Origin: an uncultured Lacinutrix sp.
Lineage (GTDB): Bacteria > Bacteroidota > Bacteroidia > Flavobacteriales > Flavobacteriaceae
Assembly (NCBI RefSeq): GCF_947500605.1
Contig: NZ_CANMSJ010000009.1
Coordinates: 62,001-126,000 of the forward strand
Length of the DNA: 64,000 nucleotides
Direction: 5' to 3'
Shown here piece after piece: positions 17,086 to 26,125 of the stretch (positions within the stretch are counted from its first letter, which is position 1; each line of letters begins with the position of its first letter). A program made the translations under genes and the position numbers. The notes below the pieces were generated by a model. That model saw only the letters and a list, made by a program, of their open reading frames with translations. It was not told the DNA's origin and did not search any database.

Positions 17086-18969
17086 CTAAACTTTAATTTC
17101 GGCTTTAAAGCCATTATTAACTTCGGTATCAAAAGTAATAGTTCCTTTTATTCCATTTATACGGTTTTCCACATTTTGCAATCCATTGGCTTTATTTAAC
17201 GTTGTACCAACACCATTATCTTTGTAAATAATTACTAATTTAGTATTAACCATTTCGAAGTTAACAACCACAAAAGAGGCTTCACTGTGTTTTTTCATAT
17301 TTACCATTAACTCTTGTAAAACTCTGTAAATGGTCATCTTTTTTAATTCAGAAATTGCCTGCCATTCTATTTTAGATAAGTTTCTGGTAATAACATTTGT
17401 AGTATTGCTTATATAGCTCTGTAAAAGGTCTGCCAACACATCATCAAAATTTTCGGTAACACCTACAGCGTTATTTTCTCTAGAAATATCTCTTGTTTTA
17501 ATGTAGATAGCCTCTAGATCGTCTAGCACAACTTCATTACTAGTTTTGTTGCCTTGTAGCTTTGCCATTACATGGTAAACATCGTTTGCAACCTCGTCGT
17601 GAACCTTTTTAGAAATACGCGCTTCGGTAGTAAAAATATTTTGCAGATTTGTTTTTTTATTTTTTGCTTTTAATATAAAGTACATAAAAACAGAAGCTAA
17701 AAAGATAAAACTTCCTAATGCCATGTAAATAAACTTAAGTCGTTTTTCCTTTTCTTTCTCTAATTCGCTTTCTTTAGCTAATAGTGTTTGCTTTGCATAA
17801 TCATACTTAATAGAGGTATATTTTGCCGTATTTAATAACCTCACCTCTTGTAAACTGTCTTTTAAGTATATATATTCTGTAATTTTAGAATGGCTTGTAG
17901 ACTTTCCTAAAACCGCAAGTGCTTCTATTCTATCGGATACACTTTTTGATATATTCGCCAATTTATAGGCTTGTTCTGAATGTGTTTTGGCTTTGTCAAA
18001 GTTATTTTTATCCAAATAATATTTAGCCAAATGAATATGACTAGTAAATAAACTAGAACTATTATTCTCTTTTTCCTTAAGTTGTAATGCTTTTTTTAAA
18101 TTCTTAAGCCCTTCTGGTTTGTTTAATTTAGATTGTACAAAACCTAAATTATCTAAAGCTTGTGCTTTTTGGCTAGATAGATTTTGACTTAAAGTGTTTT
18201 TATACACTAATTCGAATGTATGTTCTGCTTCTTTTAATTTATCTTGTTCTATAAAAACCACAGCTTTATTATTAAGAACTTTATTTCTATTCTTGATGTT
18301 TTTTGTTAAAAGCAAAGCTTTTTCATAAAGCATTAAAGCACGATCGTAATTTTTTAAATCTTTATACAAAATCCCCAAGTGATTATAAAGGCCTAGTTTA
18401 GAACCAACTACTTTGGGCGTTTCTTTAATTTTATCCAAAAGCATTAAGCATTCTACTGCTGTAACTTCACTCTCAAAAGGCAAACCTATTTTGTTTTGAG
18501 AACTTGCAATATACTGTAGTGCTTTTATTACAGCCAACGTGTCTTTATACTTTAAATTAAACTCTTTATAAGCTTCGTAATATTTATAAGCACTAATTAA
18601 ATCTTGGTTTAATCTATTATAGTCTGCTAATTTTTCTAGAGCTAATTTTTCCATTTTTAAGCTTTTCTGCTCTAAACTTCTTTTTAGCAACTTTTTAGAA
18701 AACACCAATGCGCTATCGTAATTTTTTGTTTGATTTAGCAAATAACTTTTTCTATTTAATGTCTTTAAGTAAAAATGATTAATAGTATCGTTTCCTAATA
18801 ACGAAATAGATTTTGAGATCGCATTCACTTTAAACTCCAAGGATTTAGATTTCTCTTTAGACATTGCATAATAAACCTTAGCACTGTCAATTACTTCTTG
18901 AGCATAACTATTACTTACTGTAAAAAGTAATAAAACAAAAAAGAGGAATGTGTTTTTTATACATTTCAT
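17086..18969 (-). CDS. TPR-containing sensor histidine kinase
   Basis: A 627-residue protein. The signal peptide is at 1-23 and periplasmic TPR-like helical repeats span about 30-390. One TM helix lies at about 413-433. The dimerisation and phospho-acceptor region has H457 (KKVHDEVANDVYHVM), and the HATPase domain spans about 530-627, with LQELMVNMKKHSEAS (N-box) and IIYKDNGVG (G-box). This layout (TPR sensor, HisKA_3-like box, adjacent LuxR regulator) is common in Flavobacteriia. The signal sensed is unknown. A small acidic lipoprotein gene lies 53 bases upstream. Confidence 0.88.
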   Translation of the reverse strand: MKCIKNTFLFFVLLLFTVSNSYAQEVIDSAKVYYAMSKEKSKSLEFKVNAISKSISLLGNDTINHFYLKTLNRKSYLLNQTKNYDSALVFSKKLLKRSLEQKSLKMEKLALEKLADYNRLNQDLISAYKYYEAYKEFNLKYKDTLAVIKALQYIASSQNKIGLPFESEVTAVECLMLLDKIKETPKVVGSKLGLYNHLGILYKDLKNYDRALMLYEKALLLTKNIKNRNKVLNNKAVVFIEQDKLKEAEHTFELVYKNTLSQNLSSQKAQALDNLGFVQSKLNKPEGLKNLKKALQLKEKENNSSSLFTSHIHLAKYYLDKNNFDKAKTHSEQAYKLANISKSVSDRIEALAVLGKSTSHSKITEYIYLKDSLQEVRLLNTAKYTSIKYDYAKQTLLAKESELEKEKEKRLKFIYMALGSFIFLASVFMYFILKAKNKKTNLQNIFTTEARISKKVHDEVANDVYHVMAKLQGNKTSNEVVLDDLEAIYIKTRDISRENNAVGVTENFDDVLADLLQSYISNTTNVITRNLSKIEWQAISELKKMTIYRVLQELMVNMKKHSEASFVVVNFEMVNTKLVIIYKDNGVGTTLNKANGLQNVENRINGIKGTITFDTEVNNGFKAEIKV

Positions 18970-19022
18970 TCCTCTAATTTATTAACTAAAAATTTATTTT
19001 TTAGTCCTTTGGTTAACTTTAT

Positions 19023-19193
19023 TTAATCGTCATCATTATCTCCATCATCCTCAGGTTCTTCCGGCAAAATCTCTTCATCTTCACCTGTTGTACCTTGTTC
19101 TGTATTAGCAACCTCGTGCAAACTAGTTGGTGTACAAGAAAAAAACGCTCCATTGAGGAAAACCGTAAATATTATTATAAAAAATTTCTTCAT
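19023..19193 (-). CDS. Small acidic lipoprotein
   Basis: A 56-residue protein beginning MKKFFIIIFTVF, with a lipobox FFSC (C20). The mature peptide is about 36 residues and becomes strongly acidic: 15 Asp/Glu among the last 20 residues (EDEEILPEEPEDDGDNDDD). The gene directly precedes the TPR histidine kinase on the same strand. Similar tiny lipoproteins are often seen beside such kinases in Flavobacteriia (recollection, not searched). It may be a signalling partner of the periplasmic TPR domain (inference). Confidence 0.72.
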   Translation of the reverse strand: MKKFFIIIFTVFLNGAFFSCTPTSLHEVANTEQGTTGEDEEILPEEPEDDGDNDDD

Positions 19194-19534
19194 TTTACTA
19201 AAATTTAAAATTTGACATTAGTGTTGCCGTCCGATAGGTTTATCGGACTATTAATTTGAATAGCAACACGCTAAAATTTGAGGAGAATCCTCTACTGTTT
19301 TTTGGAAAGTGTGGAGTATGTTTCTTAATAAAAATTGTTACTTTCCAAATGGCAATTTCAATTTAGAATAGTACTCCATGGTAGAATTAAAAATTCCGTA
19401 AGCCTTATTACGAAAAGGCATTTTTAATTCTGTGTCAAATAAATGAAGATTAATAAAAAAAGTTTGGAAAGACCCTGGAAGGTTCATGGAAAAGAATTTC
19501 CAAAACAATAAACACTTAAAAATAAGAAGGTTTA
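19194..19534. other. Divergent spacer dense in inverted repeats
   Basis: A gene-free region between the minus-strand lipoprotein/kinase operon and a plus-strand gene. It holds nested dyads: GTGTTGC (19221-19227) with GCAACAC (19263-19269) around GTCCGATA-GGTT-TATCGGAC (19229-19248); TTTGGAAAGT (19301-19310) with ACTTTCCAAA (19340-19349), interleaved with TGGAGTA (19312-19318) and TACTCCA (19372-19378); and AGAATTAAAAAT (19383-19394) with its complement (19420-19431) around CGTAA-N6-TTACG. A 22-codon frame (19443-19511, MKINKKSLERPWKVHGKEF..) precedes the next gene and may be a leader peptide. Confidence 0.6.
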
Positions 19535-20221
19535 ATGCATAGAAAATTACTTATAGATGCCTATAAAAAGGCCGAGAAAGAAGAAGGTTTGAAAAAGAAA
19601 ACACACGTTACTCTTTTTCTGTCTGATTATATTGTTGAAGATTCAGGAGAACCTTATGGTGAAAAAATTTTAAGGATTCATTATAATAATGCAATAGCCA
19701 ATACAAATGAAAAGGTTGAATTGAAAAATTTTGCAGCGAAGAGTTTATGTAATTATTTAGGCTACACAGCATTTAGTGATTATGATACAAGTGAATCTGT
19801 AACTCTTGTAAATAGTAAAGTCAATTTCTTTATAAAGCATAAAATAAAATTTCTATTAGTTATCGCTTTAATTTTGGGAACACTTTTAATAACCTCTTTT
19901 ACTATTGAAAATCAAAAATGGATGGTTTGGAAAACCAATCATTATGAAGAAGTATCTTTTAATATTGAAAAACATAGCTTAAACGATTTAAAGATTTATA
20001 ATGAAGATAGAATTAACTACTTTAAAAAGGTTAAACCTAGCTGTAGTACAACTTATTTTACACGTAATGGAAATGAAAAACTATGGTATGGTAAAAACAA
20101 CCAAAAGGTATTAGAATTCTTTTCGGCCTTAGGCTTACATCCTGAGACAGGTAAAACATTAAAACCAATAACTGAGTATATGATTAAAAAGTATATTTGT
20201 GAGGACTTTAATAAAAACTAA
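19535..20221 (+). CDS. Single-TM protein with cytoplasmic N-terminal domain, unknown
   Basis: A 228-residue protein. The N-terminal part (1-100; THVTLFLSDYIVEDSGEPYGEKILRIHYNNAI...SLCNYLGYTAFSDY) resembles an unnamed soluble domain seen in many Flavobacteriia proteins. A TM helix at about 103-122 follows, then an extracytoplasmic domain of about 100 residues. The start has AGAAGG nine bases upstream. The gene ends two bases before a phosphatase-like gene, so the two form a pair. No function is recognised. Confidence 0.6.
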   Translation: MHRKLLIDAYKKAEKEEGLKKKTHVTLFLSDYIVEDSGEPYGEKILRIHYNNAIANTNEKVELKNFAAKSLCNYLGYTAFSDYDTSESVTLVNSKVNFFIKHKIKFLLVIALILGTLLITSFTIENQKWMVWKTNHYEEVSFNIEKHSLNDLKIYNEDRINYFKKVKPSCSTTYFTRNGNEKLWYGKNNQKVLEFFSALGLHPETGKTLKPITEYMIKKYICEDFNKN

Positions 20222-20223
20222 TT

Positions 20224-20550
20224 GTGAATATATTATTTGTTTGTTCTGCCAATAAACAGCGTTCTAAAACTGCTGAAGATTATTTTGCGTTAAATTATCC
20301 TGATTTTACATTTTTAAGCGCAGGAACAAACTCTAAAATTTGTAGAAAAGAAGGCACCACAGAATTAACCGAAGATTTATTAATCTGGGCAGATAAAGTA
20401 TATGTGATGGAACAAAGACATTTAGAGCAAGTTAAAAAACATACAGGTTCTAAATACTATAATAAAATAACAGTTTTAAATATTCCTGATATATACAAAT
20501 ATTATGATGCTGAGCTAATATCTATTTTAGTTGGAAAGCTCGTATTCTAA
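20224..20550 (+). CDS. Low-molecular-weight tyrosine phosphatase-like protein
   Basis: A 108-residue protein starting at GTG. The P-loop C-x5-R-S is at C7-R13-S14 (FVCSANKQRSKTAE), as in the COG4551 group of predicted protein tyrosine phosphatases. ADKVYVMEQRH follows in the middle. The usual C-terminal DPY/DPW acid is replaced by IPDIYKYYD, in line with this short group. Catalytic activity is likely but substrate unknown. It follows the single-TM gene after two bases. Confidence 0.78.
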   Translation: MNILFVCSANKQRSKTAEDYFALNYPDFTFLSAGTNSKICRKEGTTELTEDLLIWADKVYVMEQRHLEQVKKHTGSKYYNKITVLNIPDIYKYYDAELISILVGKLVF

Positions 20551-20590
20551 AACATTAATCTAATAATGAGTTATTAAAACGAGTTGTTCT

Positions 20591-21430
20591 TTATTTTTTT
20601 GATTGTTTAGTAACAATATTAAGCACCAACCCAGAAACAATTAAACCAATGCCTAGAACGCTCCATAATGTATAGTCTTCACTAAACCATAAAGAACCTA
20701 TTACCATTGTAAAAATCACTTCTAAATACTTTAATGGAGCAATTTGATTTGTTTCACCAAGCTGCATTGCTTTAGTCATATATAATTGCGCAAAATATCC
20801 AAAAGCACCCAAACTTAAAAAAGTTAACCATTGTATTCCGGTTGGGTTAATCCAATTATTAATAGATAACACACCTCCAATTAATGCAGAGATAATCATA
20901 AAATAATTGACAACTACAACAGGATGGTCTTGGTTGCCTATTTTTCTAATGGTTATATAAACCAAGCCTGCAAATACGGCAGAAATTAAAGCAAAAACAA
21001 CACCTTCAATTTGTAACTCGTTATCAAGTCCTTTTAAAACTAAAACACCTGAGAAGGCCAGAGCAAAAAAGAGCCATTGTATTAATTTAATTTTTTCTTT
21101 GAGGAAGAACACAGCAAATAATGCTGCAAAAACAGGTGCAATATACCTAAGAGAAACAGCCGTTCCCATAGCTATATATTTTAAAGAAAAGAAAAACAAC
21201 ATCATGGATGCTAGTCCGAAAACACTACGCAATACCAGTAATCCTTTTTGATTTCCTTTTAATGAAATTTTGTTTTTTAATAAAAATGGAAGTGTAAAAA
21301 ATAAAGACCCTATAGATCTAAAGAATACAATTTGGTAAACACTAAAATTATGTAATGATTTTACAAGTACATTTAGAAAAGTAAATGCAACTGCGCTTAT
21401 AACCATAAACAAAATTGCCTTTTTAAGCAT
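20591..21430 (-). CDS. EamA/DMT-family transporter
   Basis: A 279-residue membrane protein with ten hydrophobic helices arranged as two EamA repeats (about 5-135 and 145-275). Family features include FRSIGSLFFTLPFLL, FSLKYIAMGTAVSLRYIAPVFAALFAVFFLKEKI and GALFGYFAQ-like/ETNQIAPLKYLEVIFTMVIGSLWFSE. Drug/metabolite transporters of this type export small molecules. It lies 28 bases after the short LacI gene at the end of the KDG-catabolic operon, so it may be co-expressed, but a link to alginate is only positional. Confidence 0.85.
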   Translation of the reverse strand: MLKKAILFMVISAVAFTFLNVLVKSLHNFSVYQIVFFRSIGSLFFTLPFLLKNKISLKGNQKGLLVLRSVFGLASMMLFFFSLKYIAMGTAVSLRYIAPVFAALFAVFFLKEKIKLIQWLFFALAFSGVLVLKGLDNELQIEGVVFALISAVFAGLVYITIRKIGNQDHPVVVVNYFMIISALIGGVLSINNWINPTGIQWLTFLSLGAFGYFAQLYMTKAMQLGETNQIAPLKYLEVIFTMVIGSLWFSEDYTLWSVLGIGLIVSGLVLNIVTKQSKK

Positions 21431-21458
21431 TTAAGTAGGTATTAGTTTATTAAGCAAA

Positions 21459-21977
21459 TTAAGCGATATTTTTTAACAATGCATTAAAACTATTAATACA
21501 ATATTTCTCTAATTGCTCTTGAGATTGGTTTTCTGTTATTTTAATAAACTCAATAGGATGGTTGTAGTTTTCTATTAGAGGCTTTGTTTTAGACAACAAA
21601 ATAACGCCATCTACACTACCATCGTTACTATTTTCTATACATTCTTTTTCTTTAGAAGGAGATTCTAAAGATTGAAAAAGCACAATTTTGTAACCATTAC
21701 TATAAGCTAGTTTTTCTATATTAAATAAAAACCAGCTGTAAAGGCTATTATTAACCTGTGGTATTATAACAGCTACTGCTTGTGTTTTTTTCTTCCTTAA
21801 ACCTATGGCATAAGTATTAGGTCTATAATTATATTCTTTAGCAATATCCTTAATTAATTTCCTTGTACTACTACTAATATCAAGTTTATTATTTAATGCT
21901 TTAGAAACAGTAGAAACCGAAAAACCCGATATATGGGATAACTGTTTTAATGTCATTATAGAAACTAAATCTTTCAT
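21459..21977 (-). CDS. Short LacI-family regulator
   Basis: A 172-residue protein. Residues about 9-60 are a full LacI HTH and hinge (MTLKQLSHISGFSVSTVSKALNNKLDISSSTRKLIKDIAKEYNYRPN). Residues about 65-140 match the first half of the periplasmic-binding-like core (AVAVIIPQVNNSLYSWFLFNIEKLAYSNGYKIVLFQS...DGVILLSK). The usual second half (to about 340 residues) is absent and the protein ends cleanly in LEKYCINSFNALLKNIA. It overlaps the aldolase stop by four bases (ATGA). It is either a short functional form or a truncated regulator. M9 is an alternative start. Confidence 0.78.
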   Translation of the reverse strand: MKDLVSIMTLKQLSHISGFSVSTVSKALNNKLDISSSTRKLIKDIAKEYNYRPNTYAIGLRKKKTQAVAVIIPQVNNSLYSWFLFNIEKLAYSNGYKIVLFQSLESPSKEKECIENSNDGSVDGVILLSKTKPLIENYNHPIEFIKITENQSQEQLEKYCINSFNALLKNIA

Positions 21978-22642
21978 GATCTAAGCTCTTTGATTATTTC
22001 GATAGCCTGGTTTGTAAGTGATTCGATACCGTTAAAATCAAATTCTCCGTTAGCATTCTTTTTAATTAATTTTGAACCAATACCAACGCAAGTTACTCCT
22101 GCAGAAAACCAACCTTCTAAATTTTCTTTAGTTGGCGAAACACCTCCTGTAGGCATAATACTTGTCCAAGGTTGAGGTCCTTTTATCGCTTTTATAAAAT
22201 CTGGTCCATAAATACCTCCTGGAAATAACTTTACAATTTCGCAACCTAATTCTTCGGCTCTAGCAATTTCTGTAAGCGATCCACATCCTGGAGACCATAA
22301 TACTTTTCTTCTATTACAAGCTATTGCAATATCTTCTCTAAACACTGGTGTAACAATAAAGTTTGCACCTAAAGCCATATATAACGAAGCAGAAGCTGCA
22401 TCTGTTACAGAACCAACACCAAGAATCATTCCTGGTAATTCTTTTAAAGCATACTTATTAAGGGCACCAAATATTTCATGTGCAAAATCTCCTCGAGCAG
22501 TAAATTCCATTAATCTTGCTCCACCTGCATAACATGCTTTTAAAACCTGTTTACAGTTATCTATATCACTATCGTAAAACAAAGGAACTAAACCCGTTTG
22601 TTGCATTACATTTGCTACTTCTATTCTTGAATATTTTGCCAT
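21974..22642 (-). CDS. eda: KDPG/KHG aldolase
   Basis: A 222-residue class-I aldolase that splits 2-keto-3-deoxy-6-phosphogluconate into pyruvate and glyceraldehyde-3-phosphate, the last step of alginate uronate breakdown. The Schiff-base lysine is K138 (EIVKLFPGG), the catalytic Glu is E46 (LMEFTAR), and the phosphate loop is PTGGVSP (164-170). It follows kdgK by 11 bases and overlaps the lacI start. Confidence 0.93.
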   Translation of the reverse strand: MAKYSRIEVANVMQQTGLVPLFYDSDIDNCKQVLKACYAGGARLMEFTARGDFAHEIFGALNKYALKELPGMILGVGSVTDAASASLYMALGANFIVTPVFREDIAIACNRRKVLWSPGCGSLTEIARAEELGCEIVKLFPGGIYGPDFIKAIKGPQPWTSIMPTGGVSPTKENLEGWFSAGVTCVGIGSKLIKKNANGEFDFNGIESLTNQAIEIIKELRS

Positions 22643-22653
22643 CTTACTTTTAT

Positions 22654-23676
22654 TTATCTTGAAACTTTTCCTGAAGAATCTCCACTTAATAATTTTTCTA
22701 TATCATCAAGTGTAATTAAATTACAATCACCTGAAATGGTATGTTTTAAACAACAAGCAGCTACGGCTATATTTAAAGCCTTCTGCTTATCGGTTGAATG
22801 ATTTATTAGTCCATAAATTAATCCGCCCATAAAGGCATCTCCACTACCAACTCTATCTACAACAGGAGTTACTTCTTTAACATCTGCATTGTATATACTT
22901 TTACCATCATACAAAACACCTCCAATACGTTGATGCGATGCACTAACTGAATATCTTAATGTTGTAGCAACAGTTTCTAAATTAGGACATAATTTAAAAA
23001 GTTGATCGTATAAAAAAGGTAAAGACTTTTCGTCTTGATAATTAGGGTTTACTTTATCTTTTCCTAACATAAAAAAAGCAGTGTCAATATCTCCTAAAAT
23101 TATATTACTGTACTTTAAAAGTTCTGGCATTACCTCTTTAGGTTCTTTACCATATTGCCATAATTTAGATCTATAATTTAAATCTGAAGAAATAGTAATT
23201 CCTAATTTATGTGCAACTTTTAAAGCCTCTAAACATTCTTCTGCAGCAGACTCTGAGATTGCTGGAGTAATACCACTCCAATGAAACCAAGTTGCGTCTT
23301 TTAAAACAGATTCCCAATCTATAGCGCCTTTTGCAATAGTTGCCATAGAGCTATTAGCTCTATCGTAAACCACATTACTACCTCTTGTACCCGCACCAGT
23401 TTCTAGATAATATATACCTAATCGATCTCCGCCATACACAACATTTTTAGATTCAACGTTATGTCTGCGCATCTCTTTTAATGCACAAGCACCTATCTCG
23501 TTTTTAGGTAATCTGGTAACAAATTCTGCCGGAACACCATAATTTGCAAGGGATACTGCTACATTAAATTCACCACCGCCATAAGAAGCAGCAAATGTTT
23601 TTGCTTGAGAAAATCTTAAATGACGCTCTGTAGAGAGTCTTAACATAATTTCACCAAATGTGACAACTTTACTCAT
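22654..23676 (-). CDS. kdgK: 2-keto-3-deoxygluconate kinase
   Basis: A 340-residue PfkB-family sugar kinase that phosphorylates KDG to KDPG. The N-terminal substrate motif GGGEFN is at 33-38, DLNYR at 165-169 and the anion-hole/catalytic motif GSGD at 277-280 (D280). Its place directly before eda, within an alginate locus and beside a DEH-reductase-like SDR, fixes the specificity. A hairpin terminator lies between it and the SDR gene upstream. Confidence 0.92.
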   Translation of the reverse strand: MSKVVTFGEIMLRLSTERHLRFSQAKTFAASYGGGEFNVAVSLANYGVPAEFVTRLPKNEIGACALKEMRRHNVESKNVVYGGDRLGIYYLETGAGTRGSNVVYDRANSSMATIAKGAIDWESVLKDATWFHWSGITPAISESAAEECLEALKVAHKLGITISSDLNYRSKLWQYGKEPKEVMPELLKYSNIILGDIDTAFFMLGKDKVNPNYQDEKSLPFLYDQLFKLCPNLETVATTLRYSVSASHQRIGGVLYDGKSIYNADVKEVTPVVDRVGSGDAFMGGLIYGLINHSTDKQKALNIAVAACCLKHTISGDCNLITLDDIEKLLSGDSSGKVSR

Positions 23677-23709
23677 TTCTTGAATTTAATTTATTTACTT
23701 TTTATAAAT

Positions 23710-23746
23710 AAAGCCAAATAGATTTGTAATAAAACTATTTGGCTTT
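23710..23746 (-). terminator. Intrinsic terminator between SDR and kdgK
   Basis: A perfect 12-bp stem AAAGCCAAATAG / CTATTTGGCTTT with a 13-base loop, 18 bases beyond the SDR stop. On the minus strand it is followed by a T/A-rich tract. It may partly separate kdgK-eda-lacI from the SDR transcript. Confidence 0.75.
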
Positions 23747-23763
23747 CAACTAAAACTTAGGTC

Positions 23764-24528
23764 TTAGATACCTAATGCCTGACCTCCACCAATTTGAATA
23801 GTTTCGGCTGTGATAAATGATGCATCTTTACTTGCTAAGAAAGAAACAACTCCAGCAACATCTTCTGGCTGACCTAATCTTCCTAACATAATATTGTTTG
23901 CCCATGAAGCGAAAACCTCAGGTTTTGTTGCTTTAATTTGAGCGTGAAAAGGAGTATCTATCGTACCTGGTGATACTGCATTTACTCTAATTCCGTATTC
24001 TGCTAAATCTTTTGCAAACGCTCTTGTAATAGCGTGAACTCCAGCTTTAGACGTTCCGTATATTCCTGCTCCTGGTCCACCTGCTGTCCATCCTGCATTA
24101 GATGTATAGTTAATGATTGAAGGATGCTCTCCATTTTTTAGAAAAGGTATTGCTGCTCTAGAAGCAAAAAATACAGAATCTAAATTTAATGCCATTACAT
24201 TTCTGTAAAACTCAGTAGTCATTTCTTCGAATCTAGATCTTCCACCTAATCCACCTGCATTATTTACTAATACATCAATTCTACCATATTTGTTTCCAAT
24301 TGCTTGGATATTAGAAGTTACTGCTTCTTCACTTGTAACGTCAAAACCATAGTACTCTGCAGTGATTCCTTCATCTGTAAGCATTTTTAGTTTTTCGGCT
24401 CCAGCCTCATTATCAATACCGTTTAAAATTACCGTGTATCCATCTTTTCCTAATCGTTTTGCTACTTCAAAACCAATTCCTCCCGTTGCTCCAGTTACTA
24501 TTGCAACTTTTCCACTATTTTTACTCAT
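23764..24528 (-). CDS. SDR, probable DEH reductase
   Basis: A 254-residue classical SDR: TGATGGIG at 12-19, NNAGG from 89, catalytic S143, Y157 and K161. In marine flavobacteria an SDR of this type in the alginate locus reduces 4-deoxy-L-erythro-5-hexoseulose uronate (DEH) to 2-keto-3-deoxygluconate. The context (MFS carrier upstream, kdgK-eda downstream) supports that role. Cofactor preference is not decided by the sequence read here. Confidence 0.85.
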   Translation of the reverse strand: MSKNSGKVAIVTGATGGIGFEVAKRLGKDGYTVILNGIDNEAGAEKLKMLTDEGITAEYYGFDVTSEEAVTSNIQAIGNKYGRIDVLVNNAGGLGGRSRFEEMTTEFYRNVMALNLDSVFFASRAAIPFLKNGEHPSIINYTSNAGWTAGGPGAGIYGTSKAGVHAITRAFAKDLAEYGIRVNAVSPGTIDTPFHAQIKATKPEVFASWANNIMLGRLGQPEDVAGVVSFLASKDASFITAETIQIGGGQALGI

Positions 24529-24610
24529 CTTTCTAATATTAGATTTTAATTTATTGTAATATTTTATATTCTAATTTTCTTAATTCTTACTTTAAACTTA
24601 ATTTACTCTA

Positions 24611-25912
24611 TTAAGCTTTTGGCTTTAAAGGTTCTATTTTTGGACATAAAACCCAAACAGCTAGTAATGCTATTATTGCTAATACTCCTCCAATTATAAA
24701 TGCAGGTGTATAATTACCTCCTGTTGTAACAATTGTTACTACTACTGTAAGTCCTGCTGCACCAAGTTTAGCTGCCATTCCAGCAAAACCAGAAAGCGTA
24801 CCCACAATTTTACCACTAAATAAATCACTTGGCATAGTTTGAATATTACCAATTGCTACTTGAAACCCAAAAAGTAAAACAGCCATAATAATCACGGCAC
24901 TTGTAGCCGATGCTGGTGCTTTTAAAAGGAAAAAACATGGAATCATAATTAAACAACCTAAAGTAATAGTCATTTTTCTTGTTTTATCTACAGACCATCC
25001 TGCGGTAAGTCTATTCTTAGCAAGTAAACCTCCAAATATAGCTCCAATCATTGCTCCAACATAAGGTACCCATGCAGAGAATGCTATTTGTTTAACATCC
25101 ATTCCAAAAACTTCAGATAAATAGAGTGGGATCCAAACTATAAACAGCCACCAAATAGGATCTAATGCTGCCGAAGCAATTATTACTCCCCAACTTTCTT
25201 TATGTTTAAGAAGCGTTTTTGTATCAGGCACATAACCTTCATCATATTCACCATCTTCATCTAAATCTTGATTTTTTTGACCAGAAAGAATATATTTCCT
25301 CTCATCTTCGGACAGCCAAGGATGTGTTTTAGGTCCTGATTTTACAATGTACAACCATGGTACTAACCATAATAAACCCATTGCTCCAACAACTATAAAT
25401 ATAGACTTCCATTCTAGATAAGCTGACAATAATCCAATTACAGGATATGCTACTATTCCTCCAATTGCAGCTCCCGAATTAAAGACACCTTGAGCAAGTG
25501 CTCTTTCTTTTGTTGGAAACCATTCTGCATTTGCTTTAGCCGCGCCAGGCCAATTTCCAGCTTCTGCAATACCTAATATTGATCTAAAGATTGAAAAACT
25601 TAATATTCCTTGAGCGAAAGCATGAAATATTGTTGCAACAGACCATACTCCTATAGATAAAGCAAAACCCATTCTAGTTCCTATCCAATCGAAAATTTTA
25701 CCAAAAAGAGCTTGACCTCCAGCGTAAGAAATTATAAATACGGTTGATATGATACCGTATATCTCTTTATGACCATCCTTATCCATCTCTGGAAATAAAT
25801 CATTAGCAATGTCTGGCCAAAGAGCTCCAAATGCTTGTCTATCGATATAGTTTACAACTGCTGCTAAAGCAACTAGCCCTACTACCCACCATCTTAATCC
25901 TTTTAATTTCAT
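24611..25912 (-). CDS. MFS hexuronate-type transporter
   Basis: A 433-residue, 12-TM major facilitator of the anion:cation symporter group (ExuT/GudP-like). Features include WWVVGLVALAAVVNYIDRQAFGALWP at the N-terminus, AEAGNWPGAAKANAEWFPTKERALAQGVFNSGAAIGGIVAYP, and a cytoplasmic central loop rich in Asp/Glu (about 205-230). It probably carries the unsaturated uronate or DEH into the cytoplasm. It sits 82 bases upstream of the DEH-reductase-like SDR on the same strand. Confidence 0.87.
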   Translation of the reverse strand: MKLKGLRWWVVGLVALAAVVNYIDRQAFGALWPDIANDLFPEMDKDGHKEIYGIISTVFIISYAGGQALFGKIFDWIGTRMGFALSIGVWSVATIFHAFAQGILSFSIFRSILGIAEAGNWPGAAKANAEWFPTKERALAQGVFNSGAAIGGIVAYPVIGLLSAYLEWKSIFIVVGAMGLLWLVPWLYIVKSGPKTHPWLSEDERKYILSGQKNQDLDEDGEYDEGYVPDTKTLLKHKESWGVIIASAALDPIWWLFIVWIPLYLSEVFGMDVKQIAFSAWVPYVGAMIGAIFGGLLAKNRLTAGWSVDKTRKMTITLGCLIMIPCFFLLKAPASATSAVIIMAVLLFGFQVAIGNIQTMPSDLFSGKIVGTLSGFAGMAAKLGAAGLTVVVTIVTTGGNYTPAFIIGGVLAIIALLAVWVLCPKIEPLKPKA

Positions 25913-26125
25913 TTATAGTAGTTTGTTATGTTATTATTTTAAGAAAAATATATAAAAACTATTTTTCTTGACATCAATTTTAAGGTAACTGATTATTTAT
26001 TTCAAGTAAGTTGCAAAGAAAATCGTATTCGACTCCTTTTTAACATAATTACTATCCCTCCTGATTCTTTATTTTAAAAACATTCACTTAATAAATTGTG
26101 CACTTTATTAATTGAAGTTTACATT

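Noticed and set aside
21459-21977. LacI gene as a frameshifted pseudogene
   Set aside because: The frame is intact with coupled start and a clean stop, and no lost C-terminal coding sequence is visible in the 28 bases before the next gene.
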